From Burkholderiaceae bacterium (lineage in GTDB: Bacteria > Pseudomonadota > Gammaproteobacteria > Burkholderiales > Burkholderiaceae_C), in NCBI GenBank assembly GCA_031256125.1, contig JAIRRE010000157.1, forward strand, positions 1-6,307: DNA of 6,307 nucleotides, read 5' to 3'. The position numbers were made by a program, and so were the translations under genes. The notes beneath the pieces were generated by a model. That model was given only the letters and a program-made list of their open reading frames with translations, searched no databases and was not told the DNA's origin. Shown piece after piece: positions 1 to 6,132 of this stretch. Position 1 is the first letter of the stretch, and each line of letters begins with the position of its first letter.

Positions 1-935
1 GCCTCGGCCGTGTCGGACTTGAAATTGCCTGCCGTAATGAGCGTTCCGGGCCATAGGTGCCGGAAAAGCTGGGCCGCCGAAGGCATGTCGGGGCGGTCTA
101 CATCAGCCTGGCCGGTACCGCTGGCGCGCGGCTCGATCAGGTGCAGGTAGGCCAGGCCCAACGGCGCCAGTTTTTCGACCACATAGGTGTAAAACGGCAT
201 CGGGTCGTCTTCGCCGCTGTCGTTGGCGATGCCAAAGGGCGACAGGCGGATGCCAACGCGCTCGGCGGACCAAGCGGCGGCCACCGCCTGGGTGACTTCC
301 AGCGCGAACCGGGCGCGGCCTTCGATGCCGCCGCCATAGCCGTCGCTGCGCTGGTTGCTGCGGCGCTGGAGGAACTGTTCGATCAAATAGCCGTTGGCGC
401 CGTGGATTTCGACGCCGTCGAACCCGGCTTGCCGGGCGTTGCGCGCGGCCTGTGCGTAATCGCGCACGGTGGCGGCGATCTGATCGGACGACATGGGCCG
501 GGGCGTCTCGAATGGCACGGGCGAAAAATCCGCCGCCAGCGTATTGCCTTGGGCGGCGATGGCCGAGGGCGCCATCGGCGGTCGGCCGTCCGGCTGCAAG
601 GAACTGTGGGAGATGCGCCCGGTGTGCCAGAGTTGCAGCACGATCAACCCGCCTGCGTCGTGCACCGCTTGCGTAACCTTGGACCAGCCGGCGATTTGTG
701 CCGGGCTATGGATGCCGGGCGTGGCCGGCATGCCCCGCGCGGCATCGGAAATCGGGCTGCCTTCGGCGATCAGCAGCCCGCCGCGCGAACTGCGTTGGCG
801 GTAGTACTCCACCGTCAACGGCCCTGGCACGTTGCCCGGCTGCTCGGCGCGCATCCGCGTCAGCGGCGCGTGAACGACGCGGTGTTGCAGCGCCAGCGCT
901 CCGGCGCGCCAGGGTTCAAACAGTTTTTGCGACAT
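1..935 (-). CDS. Old Yellow Enzyme-family alkene reductase (NADH:flavin oxidoreductase), 3'-truncated by window edge
   Basis: This is an FMN-dependent ene-reductase of the Old Yellow Enzyme family. It is expected to be cytosolic and to reduce activated C=C bonds (enones, maleimides, possibly nitro compounds) with NAD(P)H. The start is ATG at 935-933, preceded 6 bases upstream by AAAGAG. 311 codons are visible with no stop; the family is usually about 350-370 residues, so roughly 50 C-terminal residues lie outside. Visible hallmarks are APLTRMRA at residues 23-30 (T26 corresponds to the flavin-site Thr37 of yeast OYE1), QLWHTGR at 101-107, HGANGYL at 178-184 (H178 and N181 are the substrate-anchoring His/Asn pair; Y183 is the expected proton donor), RLSPFG at 230-235 and AGNF at 302-305. 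It lies 30 bases downstream of the thioesterase gene on the same strand, so the two are probably cotranscribed. The NemA/OYE-type assignment is firm; the natural substrate is unknown. A long plus-strand ORF over the same bases is an antisense shadow. Confidence 0.93.
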   Translation of the reverse strand, partial: MSQKLFEPWRAGALALQHRVVHAPLTRMRAEQPGNVPGPLTVEYYRQRSSRGGLLIAEGSPISDAARGMPATPGIHSPAQIAGWSKVTQAVHDAGGLIVLQLWHTGRISHSSLQPDGRPPMAPSAIAAQGNTLAADFSPVPFETPRPMSSDQIAATVRDYAQAARNARQAGFDGVEIHGANGYLIEQFLQRRSNQRSDGYGGGIEGRARFALEVTQAVAAAWSAERVGIRLSPFGIANDSGEDDPMPFYTYVVEKLAPLGLAYLHLIEPRASGTGQADVDRPDMPSAAQLFRHLWPGTLITAGNFKSDTAE

Positions 936-950
936 GGATAGCTCTTTCTG
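936..950 (-). promoter_or_regulatory. Ribosome binding site of the alkene reductase gene
   Basis: Read on the minus strand, the bases before the ATG contain AGAAAGAGC. The purine core AAAGAG (947-942) sits 6 bases from the start codon. This fixes the start at 935 and gives the second gene of the pair its own translation initiation site, rather than relying on coupling across the 30-base gap. Confidence 0.55.
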
Positions 951-965
951 GGTGTTGCGGGATGA

Positions 966-1472
966 TTAAATTTCCCCGATCTGCCGGTTCGGCACGGGCC
1001 GGGGCCGTCCATGATCGTCAATGGCCACGTAGGTCAGGGTAGCCTCGGTGACCTTGATGTAGCGGCCCTGCTGTTCCAACCGCTCGGCATAGACGCTGAC
1101 ATTGACGGTGATCGAGGTGTGGCCGATGCGTTCGATTTTGGCCAGGAAACTCAGCAGATCGCCCACGCGCACCGGCTGCTTGAAGATGAACTGATTGACC
1201 GCCACGGTCGCCATGCGGCCTTGCGCGTGGCGGGCGGGCAACACCGCACCGGCCATGTCCACCCACGACATCACCCAGCCGCCGAAGATGTCGCCGTTGA
1301 CATTGGCGTCGGAAGGACGCGGCATTACCCTGAGCACCAGCACGTGATCGTCGGGCAGTTGTTCAGCCGGGGCCTGGACCGGCTGGGTGTTGAATGGGAG
1401 CGGGTGGCGACTGCGTTGGGTTGTGGCCTTGGGGTTTTTGGTCTGGGCGGGTTTACGGGAGGTGTCGGGCAT
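966..1472 (-). CDS. yciA: YciA-like acyl-CoA thioesterase (hotdog fold)
   Basis: The predicted product is a 168-residue hotdog-fold thioesterase that hydrolyses acyl-CoA to free acid and CoA in the cytosol. The core closely follows the YciA pattern: LVLRVMPRPSDANVNGDIFG from residue 45, then GWVMSWVDMAGA at 65-76, where D72 matches the catalytic acidic residue of the family. FKQPVRVGD lies at 97-105 and ends in the usual helix-strand pattern; KVTEATLTYVA at 140-150 is the last conserved strand. E. coli YciA is about 130 residues. Here an extra N-terminal segment of roughly 38 residues, rich in Pro, Thr, Gln and basic residues, precedes the core and is probably disordered. ATG at 1472-1470 is the only ATG upstream of the core that avoids an implausible antisense extension into the permease gene. 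No Shine-Dalgarno precedes it, and the predicted promoter lies so close that the mRNA may be nearly leaderless. The stop TAA (968-966) is 30 bases before the alkene reductase gene. Confidence 0.9.
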   Translation of the reverse strand: MPDTSRKPAQTKNPKATTQRSRHPLPFNTQPVQAPAEQLPDDHVLVLRVMPRPSDANVNGDIFGGWVMSWVDMAGAVLPARHAQGRMATVAVNQFIFKQPVRVGDLLSFLAKIERIGHTSITVNVSVYAERLEQQGRYIKVTEATLTYVAIDDHGRPRPVPNRQIGEI

Positions 1473-1484
1473 GAGGCATGGGTT

Positions 1485-1512
1485 GTAATACGAGACAGTC
1501 TGGAATTGTCCA
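1485..1512 (-). promoter_or_regulatory. Putative sigma70 promoter of the thioesterase-reductase unit
   Basis: On the minus strand TGGACA (1512-1507; 5 of 6 matches to TTGACA) is followed by a 16-base spacer and TATTAC (1490-1485; 4 of 6 matches to TATAAT). Transcription would start near 1478, only about 6 bases before the thioesterase ATG at 1472. That fits the lack of a Shine-Dalgarno there. The -35 element lies inside one copy of the 10-base repeat, so a protein bound to the repeat could control it. This is a sequence-only prediction. Confidence 0.4.
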
Positions 1513-1558
1513 CTATCAAATGCCTTATCACCAGCAGCGCGCATAAAATGTCCACTAT
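1507..1558. repeat. Two perfect 10-base direct repeats, 42-base period, in the divergent promoter region
   Basis: TGTCCACTAT occurs at 1507-1516 and again at 1549-1558, in the same orientation and inside an AT-richer stretch between two divergent genes. The 42-base period is close to four turns of B-DNA, so both copies would face the same side of the helix. The reverse complement of each copy contains TGGACA, a good -35 hexamer for the minus strand. The copies could be paired operator sites for a regulator of one or both divergent units. A remnant of insertion-sequence terminal repeats is an alternative; no transposase is present nearby. Confidence 0.5.
1544..1549 (+). promoter_or_regulatory. 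Possible -10 element for the export operon
   Basis: TAAAAT matches TATAAT at 5 of 6 positions and is the best -10-like hexamer ahead of the permease gene. The bases 17 positions upstream (TGCCTT, 1521-1526) are a poor -35, so the promoter would be weak or activator-dependent. The hexamer directly abuts the second copy of the 10-base repeat. The start would fall near 1556, leaving an untranslated leader of about 45 bases. Confidence 0.25.
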
Positions 1559-1599
1559 TTCTCCGCGCTCCTGAAACAAGAGCATCCCGCCCCGCATCG

Positions 1600-2421
1600 A
1601 TGCCTGCTTTTCCTTTAGCCGAAGATTTCCGCACGCTCTGGAGGATGCGCGCGCTGCTGGCCGTGCTGACGCGCCGCGACTTGGCCGCGCGCACCGCCGG
1701 TTCGGTGGGCGGGTGGCTGTGGGTGTGGGCGCCGCCGCTGACTACTGTGGCAGCGTACTTTCTGGTGTTCGACGTGGTATTTGCCATGCGCGTGGGCGCC
1801 GCATCGGCCAACACGCCGTCTGCCGCCACGCATGTGGGCACTTTCCTGATCGTCGGGATGCTCCCCTGGACGGCTTTTGCCGACGCCATCAACCGGGGCA
1901 TGGGCAGCTTGATCGATGCCGGGCCGATGCTGCAAAAAAACCCGCTGCCGCCGTCCCTGTTTCCAGCTCGCGCGGTGCTGGGCAGCGCCTGGGTATTCGC
2001 GCCCTTGATCGTGCTGCTGATCGTCGCTTACGCGCCGGCGCACCATTTCCGGCCCGGCGCGTGGACGGTGTTGCCGCTGCTCGCGGGACAAATGCTGCTG
2101 TCGTTTTTGATTGCCTATCTGTTGGCGATCTTGACTGCCGCACTGCGCGACGTGGCGCAGGGGGTCGGGCTGTTGCTGTCGGTGGGCGTGTTCCTGTCGC
2201 CGGTGCTGTTCCCGCTGGCGCAATTCCCGGCGAATTGGCGCTGGGCGCTGTGGCTCAACCCGATGACGGCGCCGGTGCTGGGCTATCAGTCGGCGCTGCT
2301 CGCAGGCACGGCGCCGCCGACAGTGGTCTGGGTCGCGCTGGCGGGGTGGCTGGTGGCGCTGGCGCTGCTGCTCAATCTGGCACTCTCGCACAGCCGCGAT
2401 GAATTGGTGGATTGGTTATGA
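1600..2421 (+). CDS. wzm: ABC-2 type polysaccharide export permease (Wzm/KpsM/TagG-like)
   Basis: The predicted product is a 273-residue integral inner-membrane permease that would pair with the following ATPase to move a lipid-linked glycan across the membrane. Six hydrophobic segments are visible, roughly at residues 40-62, 79-97, 126-145, 155-180, 187-206 and 241-262. The N-terminal cytoplasmic stretch ending RRDLAARTAGSVGGWLW (25-41) and the LNPMTAPVLGYQSALLAG stretch (219-236) match conserved elements of O-antigen, capsule and teichoic acid exporters. The tail RDELVDWL matches the usual cytoplasmic C-terminus. About 260-280 residues is normal for the family. The chosen ATG at 1600 lacks a clear ribosome binding site. 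An in-frame ATG at 1645 follows GGAGG directly, too close to be a good site, and would leave a short N-terminus. The stop TGA overlaps the ATPase start as ATGA, so the two are translationally coupled. The family is confident; whether the substrate is O-antigen, capsule or another glycan cannot be told. Confidence 0.88.
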   Translation: MPAFPLAEDFRTLWRMRALLAVLTRRDLAARTAGSVGGWLWVWAPPLTTVAAYFLVFDVVFAMRVGAASANTPSAATHVGTFLIVGMLPWTAFADAINRGMGSLIDAGPMLQKNPLPPSLFPARAVLGSAWVFAPLIVLLIVAYAPAHHFRPGAWTVLPLLAGQMLLSFLIAYLLAILTAALRDVAQGVGLLLSVGVFLSPVLFPLAQFPANWRWALWLNPMTAPVLGYQSALLAGTAPPTVVWVALAGWLVALALLLNLALSHSRDELVDWL

Positions 2422-3725
2422 ATGCCGCAGAGCGCGCGCTGCCTGCCGTCCTGCCACTGGCGCATCACGCGCCGCTGCCGTTGGCGCTGGCGCAGGTCAG
2501 TAAGGAATACCGGCTTTATGACTCGCCGCGCGCGCGCCTGACGGCGTTACTCACGGGCCGCGCCACGCACCGCAGTCATTGGGCGTTGCGCGAGGTGAGT
2601 TTCGATCTGGCGCGCGGACAGTGCCTGGGCGTGGTGGGCAGCAACGGCGCGGGCAAGAGCACGCTGCTCAAGCTCGTCACCGGCACCTTGCAACCGACTA
2701 CCGGACACATAGATCGGCACGGGCGTATCACCGCCATATTGGAACTGGGGGCGGGATTCCATCCGGATTTCACCGGGCGGCAGAACCTGTATTTCGGCGG
2801 CAGCCTGATCGGTATCGCGCACGAGCAAATGGCCGCGCTGGAATCGGAGGTGCTGGCCTTTGCCGAGATCGGCGAGGCCATCGACCGGCCGGTCAAGACC
2901 TATTCCTCGGGCATGGTGGTGCGCCTGGCGTTTGCGCTGGTGACGGCGGTGGAGCCGGACCTGCTCATCATCGACGAGGCGCTGGCGGTGGGTGACCAGC
3001 ATTTTCAGAAGAAGTGCATCGACCGTATTCGCGCCTTTCGTGAAAACGGTTGCACCATCCTGTTTTGTTCGCACAGTCCGTATCACGTGCGGCATTTGTG
3101 CGACGTGGCGTTGTGGCTCGACCAGGGCCGCATGATGGAATTGGGCGCCACCGAGACCGTGCTGGCGGCTTACGAAAAGCACGCCCGACTGTTGGATCAG
3201 CGTTCGGATGCGAATTTGCCATCTGCAATGGCCGACGTGGCGCAGGTTGAATCGCAGCTCGCGTCCGCTGCATCGCAACAACGCGACTCCCAAAAACGCG
3301 ATTCCGAGGCAGCGGCGATTCTTTCATGCGATATCGCGGACTTGGTCGATCAGGGCCAAGACAAGCCGCCTCTGCTGCAAAGCCGGGATTTGGTGGCAAC
3401 CATCACCGTACGCGGCAAGGGCGATGAGCGCCCGCACATCGGTTTCATGCTGGAACAGGATCGCGGCGTGGGCATTACATCGCTGAGCACGTGCGAAGAA
3501 GAGGTCGCCCTAGTGCCGATCGGTGCCGCGCAAGACCGCACTTGGCGCGTAACGGTGACTTTCCCCGACTTGCCGCTGCACACCGGCGATTACGTTATCA
3601 GTGTCTATCTGGCCGATGCCTCCGCTTTGGTGGTGTACGACCAATGGTTTCAATTCAAGGTATTCCGTTTCGTTGCTCCAACGCTATTGCCTGGTTTGGT
3701 GCGTTTGCCGCACCGCTGGGATTAA
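2418..3725 (+). CDS. wzt: Polysaccharide export ABC ATPase with C-terminal glycan-binding-like domain (Wzt)
   Basis: This is the ATPase of the exporter, 435 residues. The nucleotide-binding domain covers about residues 22-258: Walker A GSNGAGKS at 74-81 (K80), the family-typical LELGAGFHP at 108-116 in place of a standard Q-loop, YSSGM at 162-166 as the signature motif, Walker B LLIIDEA at 182-188 (catalytic E187), VGD at 191-193 as D-loop, and the switch His219 in CSHS. A linker at about 258-297 is rich in Ala, Gln, Ser and Asp and contains a short tandem repeat (RDSQK, RDSEA). Residues about 298-417 form a beta-rich domain resembling the Wzt C-terminal domain, which in studied O-antigen exporters recognises a capped glycan before export. 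The ATG at 2418 overlaps the permease stop by four bases; GGTGG lies 7 bases upstream. A TTG two codons earlier is possible but less likely. Length and architecture indicate Wzt, not the shorter KpsT/TagH form. Confidence 0.92.
   Translation: MNAAERALPAVLPLAHHAPLPLALAQVSKEYRLYDSPRARLTALLTGRATHRSHWALREVSFDLARGQCLGVVGSNGAGKSTLLKLVTGTLQPTTGHIDRHGRITAILELGAGFHPDFTGRQNLYFGGSLIGIAHEQMAALESEVLAFAEIGEAIDRPVKTYSSGMVVRLAFALVTAVEPDLLIIDEALAVGDQHFQKKCIDRIRAFRENGCTILFCSHSPYHVRHLCDVALWLDQGRMMELGATETVLAAYEKHARLLDQRSDANLPSAMADVAQVESQLASAASQQRDSQKRDSEAAAILSCDIADLVDQGQDKPPLLQSRDLVATITVRGKGDERPHIGFMLEQDRGVGITSLSTCEEEVALVPIGAAQDRTWRVTVTFPDLPLHTGDYVISVYLADASALVVYDQWFQFKVFRFVAPTLLPGLVRLPHRWD
3282..3305 (+). repeat. 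Imperfect 15-base tandem repeat in the wzt interdomain linker
   Basis: CGCGACTCC (3282-3290) recurs as CGCGATTCC (3297-3305), a period of 15 bases or five codons. It encodes RDSQK followed by RDSEA in the linker between the ATPase and the C-terminal domain. It keeps the frame, so it looks like a small in-frame duplication that lengthened a flexible linker. Confidence 0.5.
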
Positions 3726-3728
3726 GGG
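3724..3728 (+). promoter_or_regulatory. Ribosome binding site overlapping the wzt stop codon
   Basis: AAGGG begins in the TAA stop of wzt and ends 4 bases before the acyltransferase ATG at 3733. It decides that start over the longer upstream-extended frame and suggests translational coupling to wzt. The spacing is on the short side. Confidence 0.5.
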
Positions 3729-3732
3729 CATT

Positions 3733-4635
3733 ATGTTCCGTTGGTTTAAGCGCCTCAAAATCGAAGGGCGCGATTTGATCGAGCTGGTGCTACTCCCCGG
3801 CTTGGCGGCGCTACTACCGTGGTGGCTGTGCTTTCGCGTTTTCCGGCGTGTGGCGCACTGGCGCTGGCTTTACCGGGACGTGTGCGAGCGTGCCGTGAAC
3901 GGGGCGCGCGCCCGCGGCGTAGTCGATGATGAAGCGCGCTGGCACTGGATGCGACGGCTGGTGACGCTGATCGATCACGCCGACTATTACCTCTCGCACA
4001 CGCGCGGCGAGCGCTGGCTGTCGAGCCACGTCACCATCGAAGGCGCATGGCCGCCGCCGGATAGCGCGGCGATTTTGTGCACTTTCCATTGGGCCGCGGG
4101 TATGTGGGGGCTGTGCAGCGCCGCACATGCCGGCCTGCGCCCTCATGCGTTGGTCGCGCCGCTCGATCAGGCGGCGTTTCGCGGCCGCGCGGTACTTGGC
4201 TGGTATGCGCGCGTCCGGACAGCCGAAGTGGCGCGCGTGCTCCAGCAGGATGCGCTTGATGTCTCACTCTCGCTGCGCCCGGTTATCCGCGCCCTGCACG
4301 CGGAACAGCAAGTGGTCGCGGCGGTCGATGTGCCCGCCGACCAAGCCGTGGCCAGCGAACCGGTGACGGTCATGGGTATGCCCGCGCGTATTCCGCGCGG
4401 CCTGCTGCGGCTGGCGGTCGATCAGCGTGTACCCGTTACCGTGTACCTGACCGGGTTCGATGCTGGCACCGGCCAGCGCTGGGTGCGCATTGCGCCGCTG
4501 GGCGTTTACGACGATCTGTCCACGCTCATCCGCGATGTGTTTCAGTATCTGGATACGGCCATGACACAAGACCCGGCGGCTTGGCATTTCTGGAGTGAAG
4601 CAGCCCGATTTTTCAGGCGTGCGGATGCGGATTGA
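3733..4635 (+). CDS. LpxL/HtrB-like (LABLE superfamily) acyltransferase, atypical active-site motif
   Basis: The predicted product has 300 residues and resembles the lipid A late acyltransferase / lysophospholipid acyltransferase group, which transfers acyl chains to lipid A or related lipids at the cytoplasmic face of the inner membrane. An N-terminal hydrophobic helix at about 15-35 would anchor it. The family core is visible as AAILCTFHWAAGMWGL at 112-127, followed by VPVTVYLTG at 233-241 and the closing PAAWHFWSEAARFFRR at 281-296, which corresponds to the conserved C-terminal Pro/Trp/Arg-rich segment of LpxL. The family motif is HX4(D/E). H119 is present, but the acidic position is Met (M124), and no other histidine in the protein has an acidic residue at that spacing. 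The start ATG at 3733 follows the wzt stop by 7 bases; AAGGG (3724-3728) overlaps that stop as ribosome binding site. A longer reading frame beginning at 3601 overlaps wzt and is not favoured. Function could be acylation of the exported glycan, its carrier or lipid A, or a non-catalytic role. Confidence 0.75.
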   Translation: MFRWFKRLKIEGRDLIELVLLPGLAALLPWWLCFRVFRRVAHWRWLYRDVCERAVNGARARGVVDDEARWHWMRRLVTLIDHADYYLSHTRGERWLSSHVTIEGAWPPPDSAAILCTFHWAAGMWGLCSAAHAGLRPHALVAPLDQAAFRGRAVLGWYARVRTAEVARVLQQDALDVSLSLRPVIRALHAEQQVVAAVDVPADQAVASEPVTVMGMPARIPRGLLRLAVDQRVPVTVYLTGFDAGTGQRWVRIAPLGVYDDLSTLIRDVFQYLDTAMTQDPAAWHFWSEAARFFRRADAD

Positions 4636-4668
4636 CACGGCGCCGCGCGCACCCGGCATACCGCCCAT
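4636..4668. other. 33-base convergent intergenic gap without a recognisable terminator
   Basis: The acyltransferase stop (4633-4635) and the gspE stop (4671-4669, minus strand) face each other. The gap is GC-rich, with a GGCGCC palindrome at 4639-4644, but there is no stable stem followed by a T-run on either strand. Termination may be Rho-dependent, or the two transcripts may overlap at their 3' ends. Confidence 0.5.
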
Positions 4669-6132
4669 TCAATCGCGCGTGACCCGCAGCACCTCTTCGC
4701 GGCTGGTGATGCCTTGATCGACCAGGCGCTGGCCGTCGTCGCGCATCAGCGTCATGCCGCTGGACAGAGCGGTGGCGCGGATGTCGGCTTCAGGCGTTTG
4801 GCCATGGATCTGGGCGCGGATGGCGTCGTCCACTACCAGCAGCTCGAAGACTCCGGTGCGTCCGCTGTAGCCAGTGTGGCCGCAAATATCACATCCCCGG
4901 CCCTGACATTGCGTGCAGTAACGGCGCACCAGCCGCTGCGCCAGCACGCCCAGCAGTGACGAGGAAAGCAGAAACGGTTCCACCCCCATGTCGATCAGGC
5001 GCGTGATGGCGCTGGCGGCGTCGTTGGTGTGCAGCGTGGCCAGCACCAGGTGACCCGTGAGGCTGGCCTGGATGGCGATCTGCGCGGTTTCCACGTCGCG
5101 GATTTCACCGATCATCACGATGTCCGGGTCTTGCCGCAGAATGGCGCGCAGCGCCCGCGCGAAGGTCAAATCGATTCTGGGGTTGACCTGCGTCTGGCCG
5201 ACGCCGGGCAGCTCGTATTCGATGGGGTCTTCCACCGTCATGATGTTGTTGTGCGCCGCGTCCAGCCGCGCCAGGCTGGCGTACAGCGTGGTGGTCTTGC
5301 CCGATCCGGTGGGGCCGGTGACCAGGATGATGCCGTGCGGCTGCGCGATCAGGCGCTCGAATTGCGCCAGCACGTTGCCTTGCATGCCGACCGCTTCCAG
5401 GCTGATGCGTTCCCCCGATTTGTCCAGCAGGCGCAGCACCGCGCGCTCACCGTGCGCGCTGGGCAGGGTGGACACGCGCACGTCGATGGCGCGGGTGCCC
5501 AGGCGCAAGCTGATGCGGCCATCTTGCGGCAGGCGTTTTTCGGCGATGTCCAAGTCGGCCATGATTTTCAGGCGCGAGATCAGCGCCGCGTGCAGCGCGC
5601 GGTTGGGCTGCACCACCTCGCGCAGCGCGCCATCAACGCGAAAGCGCACGCTGGAATGGCGCTCGTAAGGCTCGATGTGGATGTCGCTGGCGCTCTCGCG
5701 CGCGGCCTGTGTGAGCAGGGCGTTCAACATGCGGATGATGGGCGCGTCGTCGGCTGATTCGAGCAGGTCTTCCACCGCCGGCAGTTCCTGCATGATGCGC
5801 GAGAGGTCGGCATCGCTTTCAACCTCGCTGACCACGGCGGCGGCGTTTGATTCACGCTGCGCATAGGCGCTGCTGATGCGCTGCGCCAGCGTTTGCGCGT
5901 CTAGTAAGTGCAGCGCAATGGGCGGTGCGCCTGCATCGGCGCCGTAGCGGCGCAGCACTTCGCTCAGGGCGCCGGTATCGGGCTGGCCGTCGTGCCACAG
6001 CACGCGCTGCGCGCCGTCGTCTTCCAGCAACAGCCGGGCCGAGCGGGCGAAGGCATAGGGCAGCAGATGGCGGACGCCGGACACGGTCTCGGACGGGTTA
6101 TCGGCCGGTTTTGATCGGCGCGCCAGCGTCAT
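4669..6132 (-). CDS. gspE: Type II secretion system motor ATPase GspE
   Basis: The predicted product is a 487-residue cytoplasmic secretion ATPase that drives pseudopilus assembly through GspL/GspF. The N-terminal part (about 1-130) includes [13 protein letters not shown] at 24-36, typical of the GspE N-domain. SASDIHIEP at 147-155 opens the N2 domain. The catalytic domain has Walker A GPTGSGKT at 273-280 (K279), the Asp box TVEDPIEY at 299-306, Walker [13 protein letters not shown] at 335-346 (E343), and the His box [13 protein letters not shown] at 360-372 (H361, H368). A four-cysteine zinc motif follows (C406, C409, C414, C417) with only four residues between the CXXC pairs, far fewer than the roughly 30 in classical GspE proteins. 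The zinc motif and the GspE-type N-domain favour GspE over PilT; PilB is the main alternative, but the adjacent secretin-like tail supports gspE. The ATG at 6132 overlaps the upstream gene by 35 bases. A GTG at 6084 would remove the overlap and still keep the conserved N-domain. Confidence 0.93.
   Translation of the reverse strand: MTLARRSKPADNPSETVSGVRHLLPYAFARSARLLLEDDGAQRVLWHDGQPDTGALSEVLRRYGADAGAPPIALHLLDAQTLAQRISSAYAQRESNAAAVVSEVESDADLSRIMQELPAVEDLLESADDAPIIRMLNALLTQAARESASDIHIEPYERHSSVRFRVDGALREVVQPNRALHAALISRLKIMADLDIAEKRLPQDGRISLRLGTRAIDVRVSTLPSAHGERAVLRLLDKSGERISLEAVGMQGNVLAQFERLIAQPHGIILVTGPTGSGKTTTLYASLARLDAAHNNIMTVEDPIEYELPGVGQTQVNPRIDLTFARALRAILRQDPDIVMIGEIRDVETAQIAIQASLTGHLVLATLHTNDAASAITRLIDMGVEPFLLSSSLLGVLAQRLVRRYCTQCQGRGCDICGHTGYSGRTGVFELLVVDDAIRAQIHGQTPEADIRATALSSGMTLMRDDGQRLVDQGITSREEVLRVTRD

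Noticed and set aside
57..941. 294-codon plus-strand open frame
   Set aside because: It is antisense to the alkene reductase, whose product carries clear family motifs in the opposite frame. The plus-strand product has no recognisable domain and an Arg/Gly/Ala composition typical of GC-rich shadow frames.
1011..1574. 187-codon plus-strand open frame over the thioesterase
   Set aside because: It is antisense to a well-supported hotdog thioesterase, with no domain and no ribosome binding site of note.
1473..1599. Degenerate insertion sequence end or small mobile element in the intergenic region
   Set aside because: Apart from the repeated 10-base motif there is no transposase remnant, no inverted terminal repeats and no target duplication, so only a promoter-region repeat is reported.
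1473..1901. Upstream extension of the thioesterase frame into the permease gene
   Set aside because: The extra residues are low-complexity, antisense to the conserved membrane protein, and far beyond the normal YciA length. The family core starts well after the ATG at 1472.
1615..2391. 258-codon minus-strand open frame over the permease
   Set aside because: The product is dominated by Arg, Gln and His, as expected from the reverse strand of a Leu/Ala-rich membrane protein gene.
3601..3732. Longer N-terminus for the acyltransferase starting inside wzt
   Set aside because: It would overlap wzt by 125 bases. The ATG at 3733 has a ribosome binding site and places the membrane-anchor helix at the usual position.
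4636..4668. Intrinsic bidirectional terminator
   Set aside because: Only a short GGCGCC palindrome is present, with no T-run on either side.
5029..5757. 242-codon plus-strand open frame over gspE
   Set aside because: It is antisense to the catalytic region of gspE and has no recognisable motif.
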